Assembly: GCF_004011695.2 (NCBI RefSeq)
Contig: NC_082415.1
Location: 1,178,001-1,242,000 of the forward strand
Length of the DNA stretch: 64,000 nucleotides
Direction: 5' to 3'
Origin: Ascochyta rabiei
Taxonomy: Eukaryota > Ascomycota > Dothideomycetes > Pleosporales > Didymellaceae
Shown here in pieces: positions 1 to 10,313 of the stretch. The notes under the pieces were generated by a model. The model searched no databases. It was not told the DNA's origin and saw only the letters and a program-made list of their open reading frames with translations. The translations under genes and the position numbers were made by a program. Numbering within the stretch: the first letter of the stretch is position 1; every line of letters starts with the position of its first letter.

Positions 1-416
1 GGCTAATAAACACCTCTTTCATGGTTGCATGATCAAAATGGACAATTCGATACCATCTCCATCGAACCTCTTTTGGATGTGCTGTGTGTCGAGGGGTGTG
101 CTGGGGACAATGGGCAGGACAAAAGACTGCCGCCGCGCCGCATGGTCGAGCCGAAAAATACCAGCTTCATGTAGATGGCATGTAACGAGATGACGAATCC
201 AGACATGTCTTTATATACCCTTTTCTTCCTCTAGCACTGTTCGCCTGCAAAGTTACGTCGACACCGACCAGTATCTTTAGCAGTATCATCGACATGCTGA
301 CCTGGTTTCGGAAACATAGCATTTGCGTTTCATGCTGTTTACGGGTTGTTGTATCACACGCCTGCTCATTTATTGGATATCACCCCCTCTATCCGCTCAG
401 GAACCGGTCCGCAATC

Positions 417-1433
417 TTACACCCTAGCTCTTGCTCTGACCGCCCTCTCCAGCATCCCGCCAAACTCGTTGAACCCAACTTTGCCACCACGCGCCTCTCC
501 AAACTTCTCAGCGTCTGCATACACCCGCTCCATGATATCCTTATCGACTCTAACCAGCCACCCTTGACTTGTGATCAAGACCTTGGCGCCGTCCTTTGCC
601 AACTGTCCCAGGACCCCACTAGCCCTGACCAGTCTCTCCACCCACACTCGATCCTTGCCCTCAGTCCAGGCTACATCGACCAGATCCACACAGCCAGCGC
701 TGTCCACTGCATCCCTCACACTCCGCACCACTCTCTCCCTACGCTCCTGCTCCTCCTCCAGCTCCCTCTCCACCTCGCGCTTCCGCTCCTCCCTCTCCCG
801 CCTCTCGCGCTCGACAATCTCCGCCTCGGCAGCCGCCCGCCGCGCCTTCTCAGCCGCAAGCGCAGCGTCACGCTCCTCGGCACCTTCGGCCGCCTGCAGG
901 CGCCGCAGCTCGGCTTCCTGCCGGTGAAACTCGTGGTACGCGCGCCGCTGGTCTTTGCGGGCGAGGGATTTCGCTTTCTTGGCACCGACGGCGCGGTTTT
1001 GCGGTGTTGGGCGCGGGCGCTCGTTCGCGGGGCCTGCGTCTTCCGGGAGTTCGAAAGCGCCGTTGGGTTGGGGTTGTTGGTGTTGCTCTGCGGGGCCTGG
1101 CTGCGGGGCTGCGGGTTCGATTTCGTCTTCGACGTGCGCTTGGAGACCGGGCTGTCCGGTTTGGGGCCGCGGCTCTTGGGGTACGTCGCGTACGTCGTGT
1201 GGCTCATTTTGTTGTGTTTCTTGTTCTTGGTCGTGATTTGTGTCTTGCCCTAGCCCGTCTGTCGTGTTCCCGAGCTGTCGTGTGTTGTACCATTCGGCGA
1301 TTTGTGGGGCGTAATAAAGTGTGCCGCAGAGAACAGCTGTGTGGATGAGGTCTTGAGCAACTGGTGTCCCGGGTTTCGTGAATGGTAGGAGGAGGTTGAG
1401 GAGCGTTATTGGGAGAGAAAGTAGGGCGCCCAT
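417..1433 (-). CDS. Hypothetical coiled-coil protein with N-terminal membrane anchor
   Basis: A single-exon frame encodes 338 residues. The first ~45 residues are hydrophobic, with Leu-rich runs ending near LYYAPQIAEWY, which suggests a signal anchor or an organelle membrane segment. Residues ~45-140 are Gln/Pro/Glu-rich and probably disordered. Residues ~145-240 are a highly charged Arg/Glu/Ala helix with heptad-like spacing, a likely coiled coil. The last ~90 residues are mixed and globular, with a winged-helix feel around ITSQGWLVRVDKD. The layout loosely recalls DDRGK-type proteins, but I see no DDRGK motif and make no functional claim. Strong third-position GC bias supports coding. Overlapping frames on the other strand are shadows of this biased composition. 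Confidence 0.75.
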   Translation of the reverse strand: MGALLSLPITLLNLLLPFTKPGTPVAQDLIHTAVLCGTLYYAPQIAEWYNTRQLGNTTDGLGQDTNHDQEQETQQNEPHDVRDVPQEPRPQTGQPGLQAHVEDEIEPAAPQPGPAEQHQQPQPNGAFELPEDAGPANERPRPTPQNRAVGAKKAKSLARKDQRRAYHEFHRQEAELRRLQAAEGAEERDAALAAEKARRAAAEAEIVERERREREERKREVERELEEEQERRERVVRSVRDAVDSAGCVDLVDVAWTEGKDRVWVERLVRASGVLGQLAKDGAKVLITSQGWLVRVDKDIMERVYADAEKFGEARGGKVGFNEFGGMLERAVRARARV

Positions 1434-2906
1434 GGTGGCTGCGGGGCTTGATGCTCGGATTATTGCGATTTCCTAGTGCTTTTGAGGAGAAATTCTTGTG
1501 CTGAAAGTTCGAATTTGGCTAATTGAGGGGTTCCGATGCGAACGCTGTGTGTTGTGCAATGCGTGACGTGACTGGTGGTCGAGGGTTTGTAAGTTTGCGA
1601 GTTGAATCGCAAATGTTGAAATCACCGATGATGATGCTGCTGCAGGGCTGAGCTAGCCTCATCGGTCCTTAGCGCTCATTCTTCAGCATGTCTGAGGCTT
1701 CTCTTAATATACTGTCCTCGGCTCGTGTAATGAGCCTGGAGGCCTCCACTAGGGCTTATGCGATTGTTAGTATCTTCCTCGTCTATCAAGCACCGCTCAA
1801 CTAGCACCTAAGATTGAGAGAATTGGTAGCCCACTTTCCTTGCAACGCACATCCCATCTTCAAGCTATCCCAACAACATGGTTGTCTTGCCCACTGGATA
1901 CCCGCATCTGTATATTGCTCTTCGGACCTACACTTCTTTCCGTCAGGTTTACAACGTCACTAACACCGCTTGTCAAGCGCCCGGCTCTCGCCAGCTCCAG
2001 CTTTTGCGACAGAAGGTACATTCGAAGCTTCAAATCTCTCACCGCAGGCCTCGCCAATTGCACTGACAGGCACATCCTTAGGTGTTCTTTTCTGACATCG
2101 CACAACGTTATCGGTCGACACTCGCTAATATTCGCCCAATGCGTGCAAGCTCTCCCGTCTACTCCCGTCTACTCGCGTCTACTCAAACAACTATTGACGA
2201 AGGATGATCCTAGAATCTAGTAGTTGCACAAATCCAACAAGAGTAGCATGACACTTAGGATAGGATTGTTTTCGCTCTATGCCCCGTTTTCGATGGGATT
2301 CGGGACAACGAAGGCCATTGCCGTTGAGTTGAGTTGGTCTTGCGGCCGTAGCTGAACCGGTCGGCTGGGTCGGCATAACACTCAGCAGCTCGCCTTGCGG
2401 CCTGGAAGACGAGCTGCCGCCATAGACGATGCTGACGGCTCCGAATCTGCTCTCTAGTGGGTTCTCGCTCCCAGCGATACGGCCGTGTCATACAGAATGT
2501 TGTCTTGGAACCGTTCGCTAAACATGCGACAAGGGCAAGCGATTCCACGTGCGCCTGAGCATACGCCGCTTCCCGTCTTCGACGGTGTGGAGTCGCTTAT
2601 GGCTCTTTTGGTATTGGACGGAGTACTTTCCAGCGCGGCTTGATACTACGCCCGCCCCGCAAGGTTGCGGCCGTTGTGTTAAGTACTAAGTGCTAAGGCA
2701 GTGCATGCAAGATCATATCTTCAATTCAATCGACCATCTCCTTTGATTCATTAACGCACACAAGCAAGCCGCTACTATCTCTAAGTCCACATTTATCCAT
2801 CACCTGTGGCCGCGAGAGAACATCATAATACCACCTTCCTCAGTCATTTCTACAAACAGATTGGTCTCCCATTCCCCACGCACGCTTGAAGCGCTGATAC
2901 GCAACC
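1434..2906. other. Gene-free interval
   Basis: This 1.5 kb between the coiled-coil gene and the carotenoid oxygenase holds only short overlapping frames on both strands, none with a recognisable domain or splice structure. A short 10-bp direct repeat (CTCCCGTCTA-like, three copies) lies at 2152-2181. The last ~200 bp are pyrimidine-rich and probably carry the promoter and 5' UTR of the downstream gene. Confidence 0.5.
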
Positions 2907-4541
2907 ATGGATGCTTGGCCAAACGACGCAGGATTCGATACTGACTATCAAGAACTTGAGCCTATTCCGTTGCCCGTCAAGGGTAGCATTCCACACTATG
3001 CGGCCGGTGTCCTATATCGGACAGGACCACTGGGTTACAAGGCCAAGGCGAAGAACGGCAAGACTTTTGCAGCAAAGCATTGGTTCGACGGCTTTTCCGC
3101 TATTCATCGCTTCCAGATAGACTTCCCTGGCCCTAAAGAGCCAGCAAAAGTCAGCTACAGATCTCGCCGTACCGTGGACGAGTATCTTGAACATGTTCGT
3201 GCAACCGGTAAAGGTGAGGGTCTCACATTTGCTTCGAAACGAGACCCATGCGAGAGCCTTTTCAAGAAAGTCATGGGTGTCTTTGTACCATCGCGCGACA
3301 ATAAGAATGTAGGCGTGACGCTCTCAATCAACATGCCTGGAGGAGGCTGTATTGGCAACTTGGAGAAGTCGGCAGTCAACGGCCACACAAACGGCATTCA
3401 GACTCTCCACGCAAAGACCGACAATCACATGATCAAAAAGATAGACCCTGAGACGTTGGAGCCACAAGGTGTTGCTGTTCAGGAATTGCTACACCCTGAT
3501 CTGAAAGGACCTATATCTGCTGCTCACGCCAAGTCCGATCCTAGAACGGGCGACATCTTCAACTTCAACCTGGAGTTCGGTCGTGAATCCACCTACCGCA
3601 TCTTCCGCACTTCATTCTCTACAGGAAATACGGATGTCCTTGCAACCTTCCATGGTAAGCCAGCGTACATCCACTCGCTTTTTCTCACTGAAAACTACGT
3701 CATCCTCTGTGTTTGGAATAGCCACTTCACTGGGGCTGGCATCTCGCTTTTATACCACCAGAATATGGTCCAGGCCATCGCACCTTTCGACCACAACTCC
3801 AAGACAATATGGTACGTCATCGACCGCAGTCAAAATCGTGGGCTCGTGACCACCCACACTAGTGACGCTTTCTTCTGCTTTCACAGCGTCAATGCCTGGG
3901 AAGAGCCTTCGGCCAGCAACCCCTCCCAAACAGACATAATCACCGAGCTCTCCATCTTTGAGAACACCGATGTAATCCACCGTTTCTACTACGACAACCT
4001 GCTCTCCTCACTCTCCACTCCAGACTCAGAATATGCAAGCAAAAAGCGCCTCTCTTGTCTACCCATGCAAGCTCAATTCCGACTACCCGGTGTTTCTGCC
4101 GCTCTCCATGATGGCCAACCCAGAGACGCCCAGAGACTTTTCTTGGCGGATAAGATGGTCTCCCTTGAACTTCCTACCATAAACCCGTCCTATCTTACCC
4201 GTCGTCACCGCTACACGTACGGCTGCGCCGACCGTCTCAAATCCTCATTCATGGACGGGATAGCCAAGTTCGACAACACCACACAGACCAGTATCTTCTG
4301 GGAACAGGAGGGGCACACGCCAGGGGAGCCGATTTTCGTCGCCGACCCCAAAGGCAGCGAGGAAGACGATGGCGTGCTGTTGACCGTCGTTCTCGATGGC
4401 TCTGTCGAGCGGAGCTACCTCCTCGTTCTCAACGCGAGAGATTTAGAGGAGGTGGGCAGGGCAGAAGTACCGGGCCCTGTGGCTTTCGGGTTCCATGGTG
4501 CTTTCAAGGGACTTGGCACGAAGTACACGGGGGACGTTTGA
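2907..4541 (+). CDS. Carotenoid cleavage oxygenase (RPE65 family), torulene-dioxygenase-like
   Basis: The single exon encodes 544 residues, a normal length for fungal carotenoid oxygenases. These non-haem iron enzymes cleave a polyene double bond. The opening segment GVLYRTGPLGYK followed by HWFDGFSAIHRF is the family signature. Four iron-binding His candidates are visible in order: in AAHAKSDPRTGD, YIHSLFLTENY, FCFHSVNAWEE and the terminal GFHGAF. The C-terminal part (PIFVADPKGSEEDDG, LLTVVLDG) also matches the family. Among fungal members it looks closer to the torulene/CAO-2 type than to stilbene-cleaving CAO-1, but the substrate cannot be fixed by eye. The start ATG follows a pyrimidine-rich leader with context CAACCATGG. 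No other carotenoid gene is nearby. Confidence 0.9.
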   Translation: MDAWPNDAGFDTDYQELEPIPLPVKGSIPHYAAGVLYRTGPLGYKAKAKNGKTFAAKHWFDGFSAIHRFQIDFPGPKEPAKVSYRSRRTVDEYLEHVRATGKGEGLTFASKRDPCESLFKKVMGVFVPSRDNKNVGVTLSINMPGGGCIGNLEKSAVNGHTNGIQTLHAKTDNHMIKKIDPETLEPQGVAVQELLHPDLKGPISAAHAKSDPRTGDIFNFNLEFGRESTYRIFRTSFSTGNTDVLATFHGKPAYIHSLFLTENYVILCVWNSHFTGAGISLLYHQNMVQAIAPFDHNSKTIWYVIDRSQNRGLVTTHTSDAFFCFHSVNAWEEPSASNPSQTDIITELSIFENTDVIHRFYYDNLLSSLSTPDSEYASKKRLSCLPMQAQFRLPGVSAALHDGQPRDAQRLFLADKMVSLELPTINPSYLTRRHRYTYGCADRLKSSFMDGIAKFDNTTQTSIFWEQEGHTPGEPIFVADPKGSEEDDGVLLTVVLDGSVERSYLLVLNARDLEEVGRAEVPGPVAFGFHGAFKGLGTKYTGDV

Positions 4542-5176
4542 GCGGGTTGGCATGTGGAGGCTTTGAAGCTGGCGACTGTAGGCGTGAGTCGAAATCATGG
4601 TAGGGAATTGAATGGTTCGTCTACAGCCTGGTGTCCAATCATTGCGTGTGCTTCAGACGAGATATCGTAATCTTCTAAGAAAACCAAGTTTGGATACCTG
4701 TCAGTTTCTTTTTTTTTATCACCACACACGGAAAAAAGGTGTGCAGCAACATACATACCGTGGCGTGATACACTATTCCGCAGGGCTCGACAGAAGTGTA
4801 GCCAGCGTGGATAGTTGTGACTGGCCTTGAGAACACGTAAACTTGTTTGTCTCCACCCCATCTCAGCACCGTGGTTCTGCAGGTACACCCTGTGGTTGCT
4901 CAGATACTCTGTGACAGATCTGCGGTAGCACGGATTGTAAATTGAGTTTTGTTACACCCTACAATTGATTTTAAATTTATTCAAAGTGCAGGTTCTGCAA
5001 ATTTTATGTGCGGAAAAGCAGAGGGTATTGGGCATGAATTAATGGAATATCAATATGAGCGAATGTCGCGAAGACGACCACAGGCTACATACATCGTCCC
5101 CTGGTAGCGCATTCTTGAGCTTGTCGCCCAGAGCCGAACAACAAAGACCAGAAGCATCGAATTGTGGTATGCAGAT
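4542..5176. other. Convergent intergenic interval
   Basis: The interval lies between two genes that end toward each other (carotenoid oxygenase and MFS transporter). It is AT-rich after 4900, consistent with 3' UTR and polyadenylation sequence. No gene is seen. Confidence 0.5.
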
Positions 5177-7007
5177 TTAGATCTTCTCGATCTCGAGGAT
5201 GTTGCCGCTGTGATCGGTGGCGACCTTCTTCTTGATGAGAGAAGCGTTGCGGGGGTTGGGGCTGTTGAAGATGTCGTCGATTTCCTGCGTTCAAGAATTA
5301 GTAGATGGAAGATTCTGCAGCCGTCTTGACTTACCTCGAGCGTCCTGTTCTTGGTCTCGGGGATGAACATCCAGACAACAAAAGCCTGAATTGGGCACCA
5401 AATGATGAAGACAATGTAGAGCTTCCACTCGATCTTCTTCAGGGCAATAGGGTACGCGAACTGGTTGATCAACATGGCAGTGGTGAGGGACAAGTTCGAG
5501 AAGGCCATGCCCTTGGCGCGCATCTCGAAGGACAAGACTTCAACAGGGTACAGAGCCTGAAGAGGTGTGATACCAAAGGCGAAGACGGCGTTGAAGAGGA
5601 AGATAAAGGCGATGAAGGCGTTGCTGGCAGAGTCGGATCCGCTGCTCTTCTGGATGGATACGGCTACGGTGGCAGCAATCCAGATGAAGGTGACGGTGGA
5701 GAACGTGCCAATGAGCATGGGGCGTCGACCAAGCTTGTCCACGAAAAAGGCACCGATAACGGCCTGTACAAGTCAGTATTTAACTCGGGGAAGTGGGGAA
5801 CGGATTACTTACAAAACTCAGTTGCATGCAAGATTTGCCCAAGTTGATGTTCATCTTCTTCAGCTGCTCAGTGATACCGGCCGATTCCAGAACACCATCA
5901 AGGAAGTAATCGACCGCACCGTTACCGGCCCATTGGCCAAAAATAGCTACCGTGCAGTTGCAAGCAAGACGGTAGCGGGAAGCGCGGTGCTTGAAGAGTG
6001 CACCGTAGTCCCACCAGCGCTTGTCGCCACCGTCCATGTTAAGATACTCTTCATACTCGTTGATCTGCATAGTGACCCAAATGCTGTCCTCTCGGCCACA
6101 TCCGTGGTACTTGGCGAGAACCTTTTTGGCCTCGGAGTGTTTGCCACGAGTATAGAGCCATCTAGGTGACTCAGGAAGAAACCAAGCCAGGCAGAGGATC
6201 AGAGCAGGGAAGAGGATCTGCAGCCATACGGGCACGGTCCAGCTCATGTTGCCTACAAGGTTGACGGAGCCTCGGGTGACACCAGCAGCGAGAATGGAAC
6301 CAACAAACCTGTTTGAAGGTTAGGGCTAGGATTGAACGGTTTTTCATAAACAAGCTTACCAGAATGTGTTGTAGAGACCGGTAACGACACCGCGATGAGC
6401 AGGGTGCGCGGTCTCAATAACGTGCAGAGGTCCGGCGGTGGTAAGAATTGGCACACCGAAACCGAGCAGCAAGCGGCCGCCCATGAACTGGCCAACAGCG
6501 CTATCACCAGGCTTTGTGGTGGCTTGGATGATAACACCTGCAGAGGCAATGGCACCGCCGATCATCATTCCGTACCTGCGACCCCAGGTGTCGCAAGCAG
6601 GACCGATGAAAGGAAGAGCAGCGACACCACCGATCTGGTACATGGAGGTGACGATACCGGCCCAGGCACCAGTGGACTCGACCTTGTAGTACTCCTTGAA
6701 CGTGTCGTTTGTGAGAAGAGAGTTGAACATAGATCCGTCGAAACCGTTGCAGGTAGAGCAGAAGAAGCCGACGACAGCACAGATGTAGAGCATCAACGCA
6801 TGGCTCGAGAAACGTGCGACCGGCTCCTTGAGCTTGGCCTCCGCGAGGGCTCCAGAACCGGTGATGACCTTCACTTCAGCAGTAGCACCCTTGAGGTCCT
6901 GTACAACGGTCAGTCTCGTGGCGTGCAATCAGATTCGAGTGACTTACGCCATTCTCTGAGGTGGTCTGGTTGATATGCTCATTGGTAGACTCTTTGGTAT
7001 CAGCCAT
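5177..7007 (-). CDS. MFS sugar transporter, lactose-permease-like
   Basis: Five exons were assembled: 7007-6948, 6898-6360, 6308-5813, 5763-5335 and 5284-5177 (543 residues). All four introns are 49-51 bp with GT/AG ends and phase agreement. The family is the sugar porter branch of the major facilitator superfamily, ~12 membrane helices in the plasma membrane. Family motifs are GRRYGMMIGG between TM2 and TM3, the Arg-rich loop after GRLLLGFGVP, PESPRWL after TM6, DKLGRRPML between TM8 and TM9, and PETKNRTLE after TM12. The layout resembles fungal lactose permease or cellodextrin-type transporters. The substrate is not determinable from sequence. The N-terminus before TM1 is ~45 residues and cytosolic. 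Confidence 0.92.
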
Positions 7008-9117
7008 TGTTGCGGTGATGCTCGAGACAGGAGCTGCTGCTGATAGATACAGAACGCGCGACTTGGACGAGCTATAAAACACCCACAATGATCACAGTCT
7101 GCAGGGCTCCAATGTAGGGACCCCGGCCCTCGGGCCCGCAATATCCGCTCAGAAACTCCCTCTCAAAAGTGCTGTGTCGGAGCTTGGTTCTAGATACATG
7201 CCTGGCAGAATGAGTTACGGAGTGCACCCCTCCGCTGACGCAATGGGCTAGGCGCGACTAGGCGCCTGAGCAGCCCCAGCTGTTTGTGTGGGAGACCTCC
7301 GCCGCTGGACTGCAGGTCAACGAGAACGCGGGGGAGGCAGGTCAGCTCCGCAATGCTTCTCAAAGAGGCTGCGACCTGCACTGGGGCTTCTCTTCAGACG
7401 CCACGAGGATTAATACCCAATCGGCGTTGGAGATCGCAGACAGAGATACCCTAACATCAGCAATGCAGGGGCCCGTGCAAGCGTGGTCTCCAAATCTGTT
7501 ACCCACTAGAACGGGATCGAGCCGGCCGTGTCGATCTTGACAAGGCTGGGGTCTCATGAGGTTCGTTCTGTTTTCGCGATGTAAGAAAACGAGTGGCCGA
7601 ACAACTGCACATGAGCACACGTATCGATGAGCCAGCCGCTGCCATTGATCCGAGAGATTTTAGCGGAGCACATCTTGCCCTTGAAGTAAACGTCCGCGAA
7701 CAGGTGACATTCACGTCGTTCGCTCATGTTGTCTGGGTGGAACGATGTTGCAGAGGTAATAGTTTGAGCAATGAGCTAGGGTGTAAGGTGATTATCCGCG
7801 AATGATTCTCTGGGGACTTCGCGCTAGTGCTGCAACGGGATGCGAAGCAAGGGTGCACACAGACGCCATGCGGGGTTGGTATGGCGCTTGGATTTTGTCA
7901 ATGATGGTCTTCGAAGAGAGCACAGCAGAACAAGAGAGGCGGAAGTGTCAAGCTTTAGCCGTGAATAAGGACAGAGTAAGCAGCGACTAACACGGAGATG
8001 GCGCGGAGGACACCAACGTGATGGCACAGTGAATTCGCCAACACGCCAACCGAGGCGCCAAGCGAACGCCTCCCAAACACGGCGTCCAAGTTTTCCCGAG
8101 GCTCACCGTCTCGACCGCGAATCTTACAATCTGCTCTTCTACCGCTACACGGCGGGTGTCACGCACATGGCATGATGCGCATGTGTCAATTTTTCCACTG
8201 TGCTCCGTGCCAGATGGCGTTGTGTGGCGGCGTTCAGGATCAGCATTGAGCAAGCTCCTTGGACTTGTTCTCTGTTAGCTGGGTATCGGTACCCGGGCCG
8301 TGGGATGCTCTTGATACGCCTAGACTCCGTATCAATACATTCCGGACATGCAAAAAGTCTCGCCACGCTTCTTTGACGCTGTCATCAGGATTCATCGAGA
8401 TAAGCTCTACCAAGCCGCGATCCTCCGGCTCTTCAAAGGCTATAACAGGCGAGTACGGTCCGTCTCCTGAAGCCAGCCGTGTTGCCGTAGGATCCTGTCA
8501 TCCATTAAAAAAACCAGCCTTCGTATTGCCAGCCTTGACAGCTGGAGCAGCTTCGACATTGCACGCAACTCCAATGAGAGTCACTGATCGCCAGTTTGAC
8601 CATAAAGAGTATCTCATATTGTACTGCATACGTGACTAAATTATCTGAACATCCTTTTCAAGAAGACAACGTTCTAAACAATAAGAGCTCCTAGGCAACG
8701 GATGTGACCACGGGCTATATCGCAGATTGGCTTCTAGGAAACGCCTCTTCGCGATAGTGCAACATCCAACATCCGCTCCTTGGCTGTACCGTCGGAATCT
8801 TGAAGCAAAGTCTGCAACTACGGTGAGTAGAGCTAAATGATAGTTAGCTAAACTGGACCGGCGAAGCTTCAGATTGATAATTACGAGTTATTTCTCGTTG
8901 TTTTCCGATCTTACAACGTCGTTTCAGTGTCCGGTTTTTGGACTGAATCTAGGAAGCGGCTTTATGCTGTATATTCTTCAAGTTGGGCCAGCTGCCTAAT
9001 GCGAACCACGGGAGGCGGCGACCACTCAGCACACAACAGTTCTGGAAGAAACTATGGAACGACGACTGACCACGAACAAAGTAACTCTCCAAGTCATCGC
9101 ATCCGTTACGAATGCGC
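7008..9117. other. Mostly gene-free interval
   Basis: Apart from one short candidate frame (7554-7727, minus), I see only short overlapping frames. Nothing resembles a known family, RNA gene or intact mobile element. Base composition is close to that of flanking DNA, with no obvious AT-rich block. Confidence 0.4.
7554..7727 (-). CDS. Candidate small hypothetical protein (57 aa)
   Basis: An ATG-to-TGA frame of 58 codons begins MSERRECHLF and contains three Cys. Its composition looks coding rather than random: mixed hydrophobic and polar residues, Gly-Ser-Gly-Trp turn, few rare residues. It has no signal peptide or membrane segment. It could be an isolated exon of a larger gene or chance. I do not recognise a family. 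Confidence 0.3.
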   Translation of the reverse strand: MSERRECHLFADVYFKGKMCSAKISRINGSGWLIDTCAHVQLFGHSFSYIAKTERTS

Positions 9118-9570
9118 TCACAAAACGGCATTTCCTTTCTCGTCCAGATACGCGCGCTTTCGCCACGTTCGGAACGCGGTCGCATTCAGCGAAAGTGCTC
9201 GCTGCTCCAGCACTTCAAGCTGTTCTTCAATCTGATCTGCTACCGCCTCACCACCCGTTTTGTTCGCTTCAAGCCACTCTATACGCTTTGCCAGAATCGC
9301 GGCCTTCAAAGATGCTGGAAGTGCTGGTTCTGATATCGACGACTTTTCGGGTGATGGCGACGTCTTCTTTGGGTTGCGTCGCCGGAGCTTCCTCGTAGGA
9401 ATCTCGACGTCTGAGACATCTCGTTTGGTCGGTGAGGCAGATGAACTTGCACCACTGAGCCTGCTCATGTTGCCCTGTACTTGAGGTACGACTGTGCTGG
9501 AGTACGCTGGATGTGCCGGGTGGTTTGGTGGAATGTGCGCTTTGAGCTTAACAATGAGTGACCAGCGCAT
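9118..9570 (-). CDS. Hypothetical protein with charged linker and helical C-terminus
   Basis: The longest frame is 150 residues from 9570. A start at the internal Met (9468, 116 residues, MSRLSGASSS) is equally plausible because the upstream ~35 residues look unlike the rest. The N-terminal part is Ser/Pro/Lys/Arg-rich with a basic KLRRRNPKK patch that could be a nuclear localisation signal. The C-terminal ~65 residues (from SLKAAILAKRIEWLE to the end) are amphipathic helix with Trp and Leu at regular spacing. No known domain is recognised. An upstream exon cannot be excluded. Confidence 0.5.
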   Translation of the reverse strand: MRWSLIVKLKAHIPPNHPAHPAYSSTVVPQVQGNMSRLSGASSSASPTKRDVSDVEIPTRKLRRRNPKKTSPSPEKSSISEPALPASLKAAILAKRIEWLEANKTGGEAVADQIEEQLEVLEQRALSLNATAFRTWRKRAYLDEKGNAVL

Positions 9571-10313
9571 ACTGCGAGAAATTGCTCAGAGTTAACAAGA
9601 ACTATGATACAAGGAAAGCGTCCGAGGTGAATACCGCACTGAGATGCATCTTTCTGAGATAGTTTCTAATAAGAGCTTGATCAAAGTATTGTCAAGCGCG
9701 CAACTTGCTTGCTGCATCCCCTTTGTGGCTTTGTTTGATCCCAACTGTCACGTCCATCGTGTTGCTCCAGCCACGGACGAACTTCAGGCAATTGGAAGAT
9801 AATTGCACCCCTGTTTATACAATGCTTGACATTGTTTCAAGAGAAACGATGGCCATCATGGATTTGCAGCATCGTCAACTGTCATGTAGGCTTCGGGTGC
9901 TGTGCTCATTCGGTGCTTCGACAGTGTGAGAGACCTGGCACATCTTGTCGTCCATGTCTGGCTTCTGATTGTCTCCGCAACGAGCTCACGAGGTATTTGG
10001 CATACCTGTGGGTTTGCACAGAAACTCAAGTGTTGTCTTGATAATCAGCTAGAATATACAGTAGCGTGTTATTGGTTTGTGGTTAGCGTATTTTGAACGG
10101 GCATTGGCTTTCACCAGGTTTCCGTGTGTTCCAGTGAGTGTGCTCTTCGCCGTCCAAAGGTGTGTATCAGATCTTTCCAGCTACTTCCTTCTGACGGAAT
10201 ACGGTTGATATATCTACCTCGTCTCCTAAACACCCATTAACGCTATTCTTTCACTGCTCGTAGCTGCCTGAGCACCAACTCGCTGGGACTGATCCGCTTA
10301 ACTCAGTTGAAAA
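9571..10313. other. Intergenic interval
   Basis: No gene is seen. The last ~150 bp are pyrimidine-rich and probably the leader of the gene starting at 10314. Confidence 0.4.

Noticed and set aside
294..1253. 319-codon plus-strand frame and several nested frames opposite the first gene
   Set aside because: They mirror the GC-biased coiled-coil gene on the minus strand; the translation is Leu/Pro/Arg low-complexity with no domain.
6395..6973. 192-codon plus-strand frame
   Set aside because: Antisense shadow of MFS exon 2.
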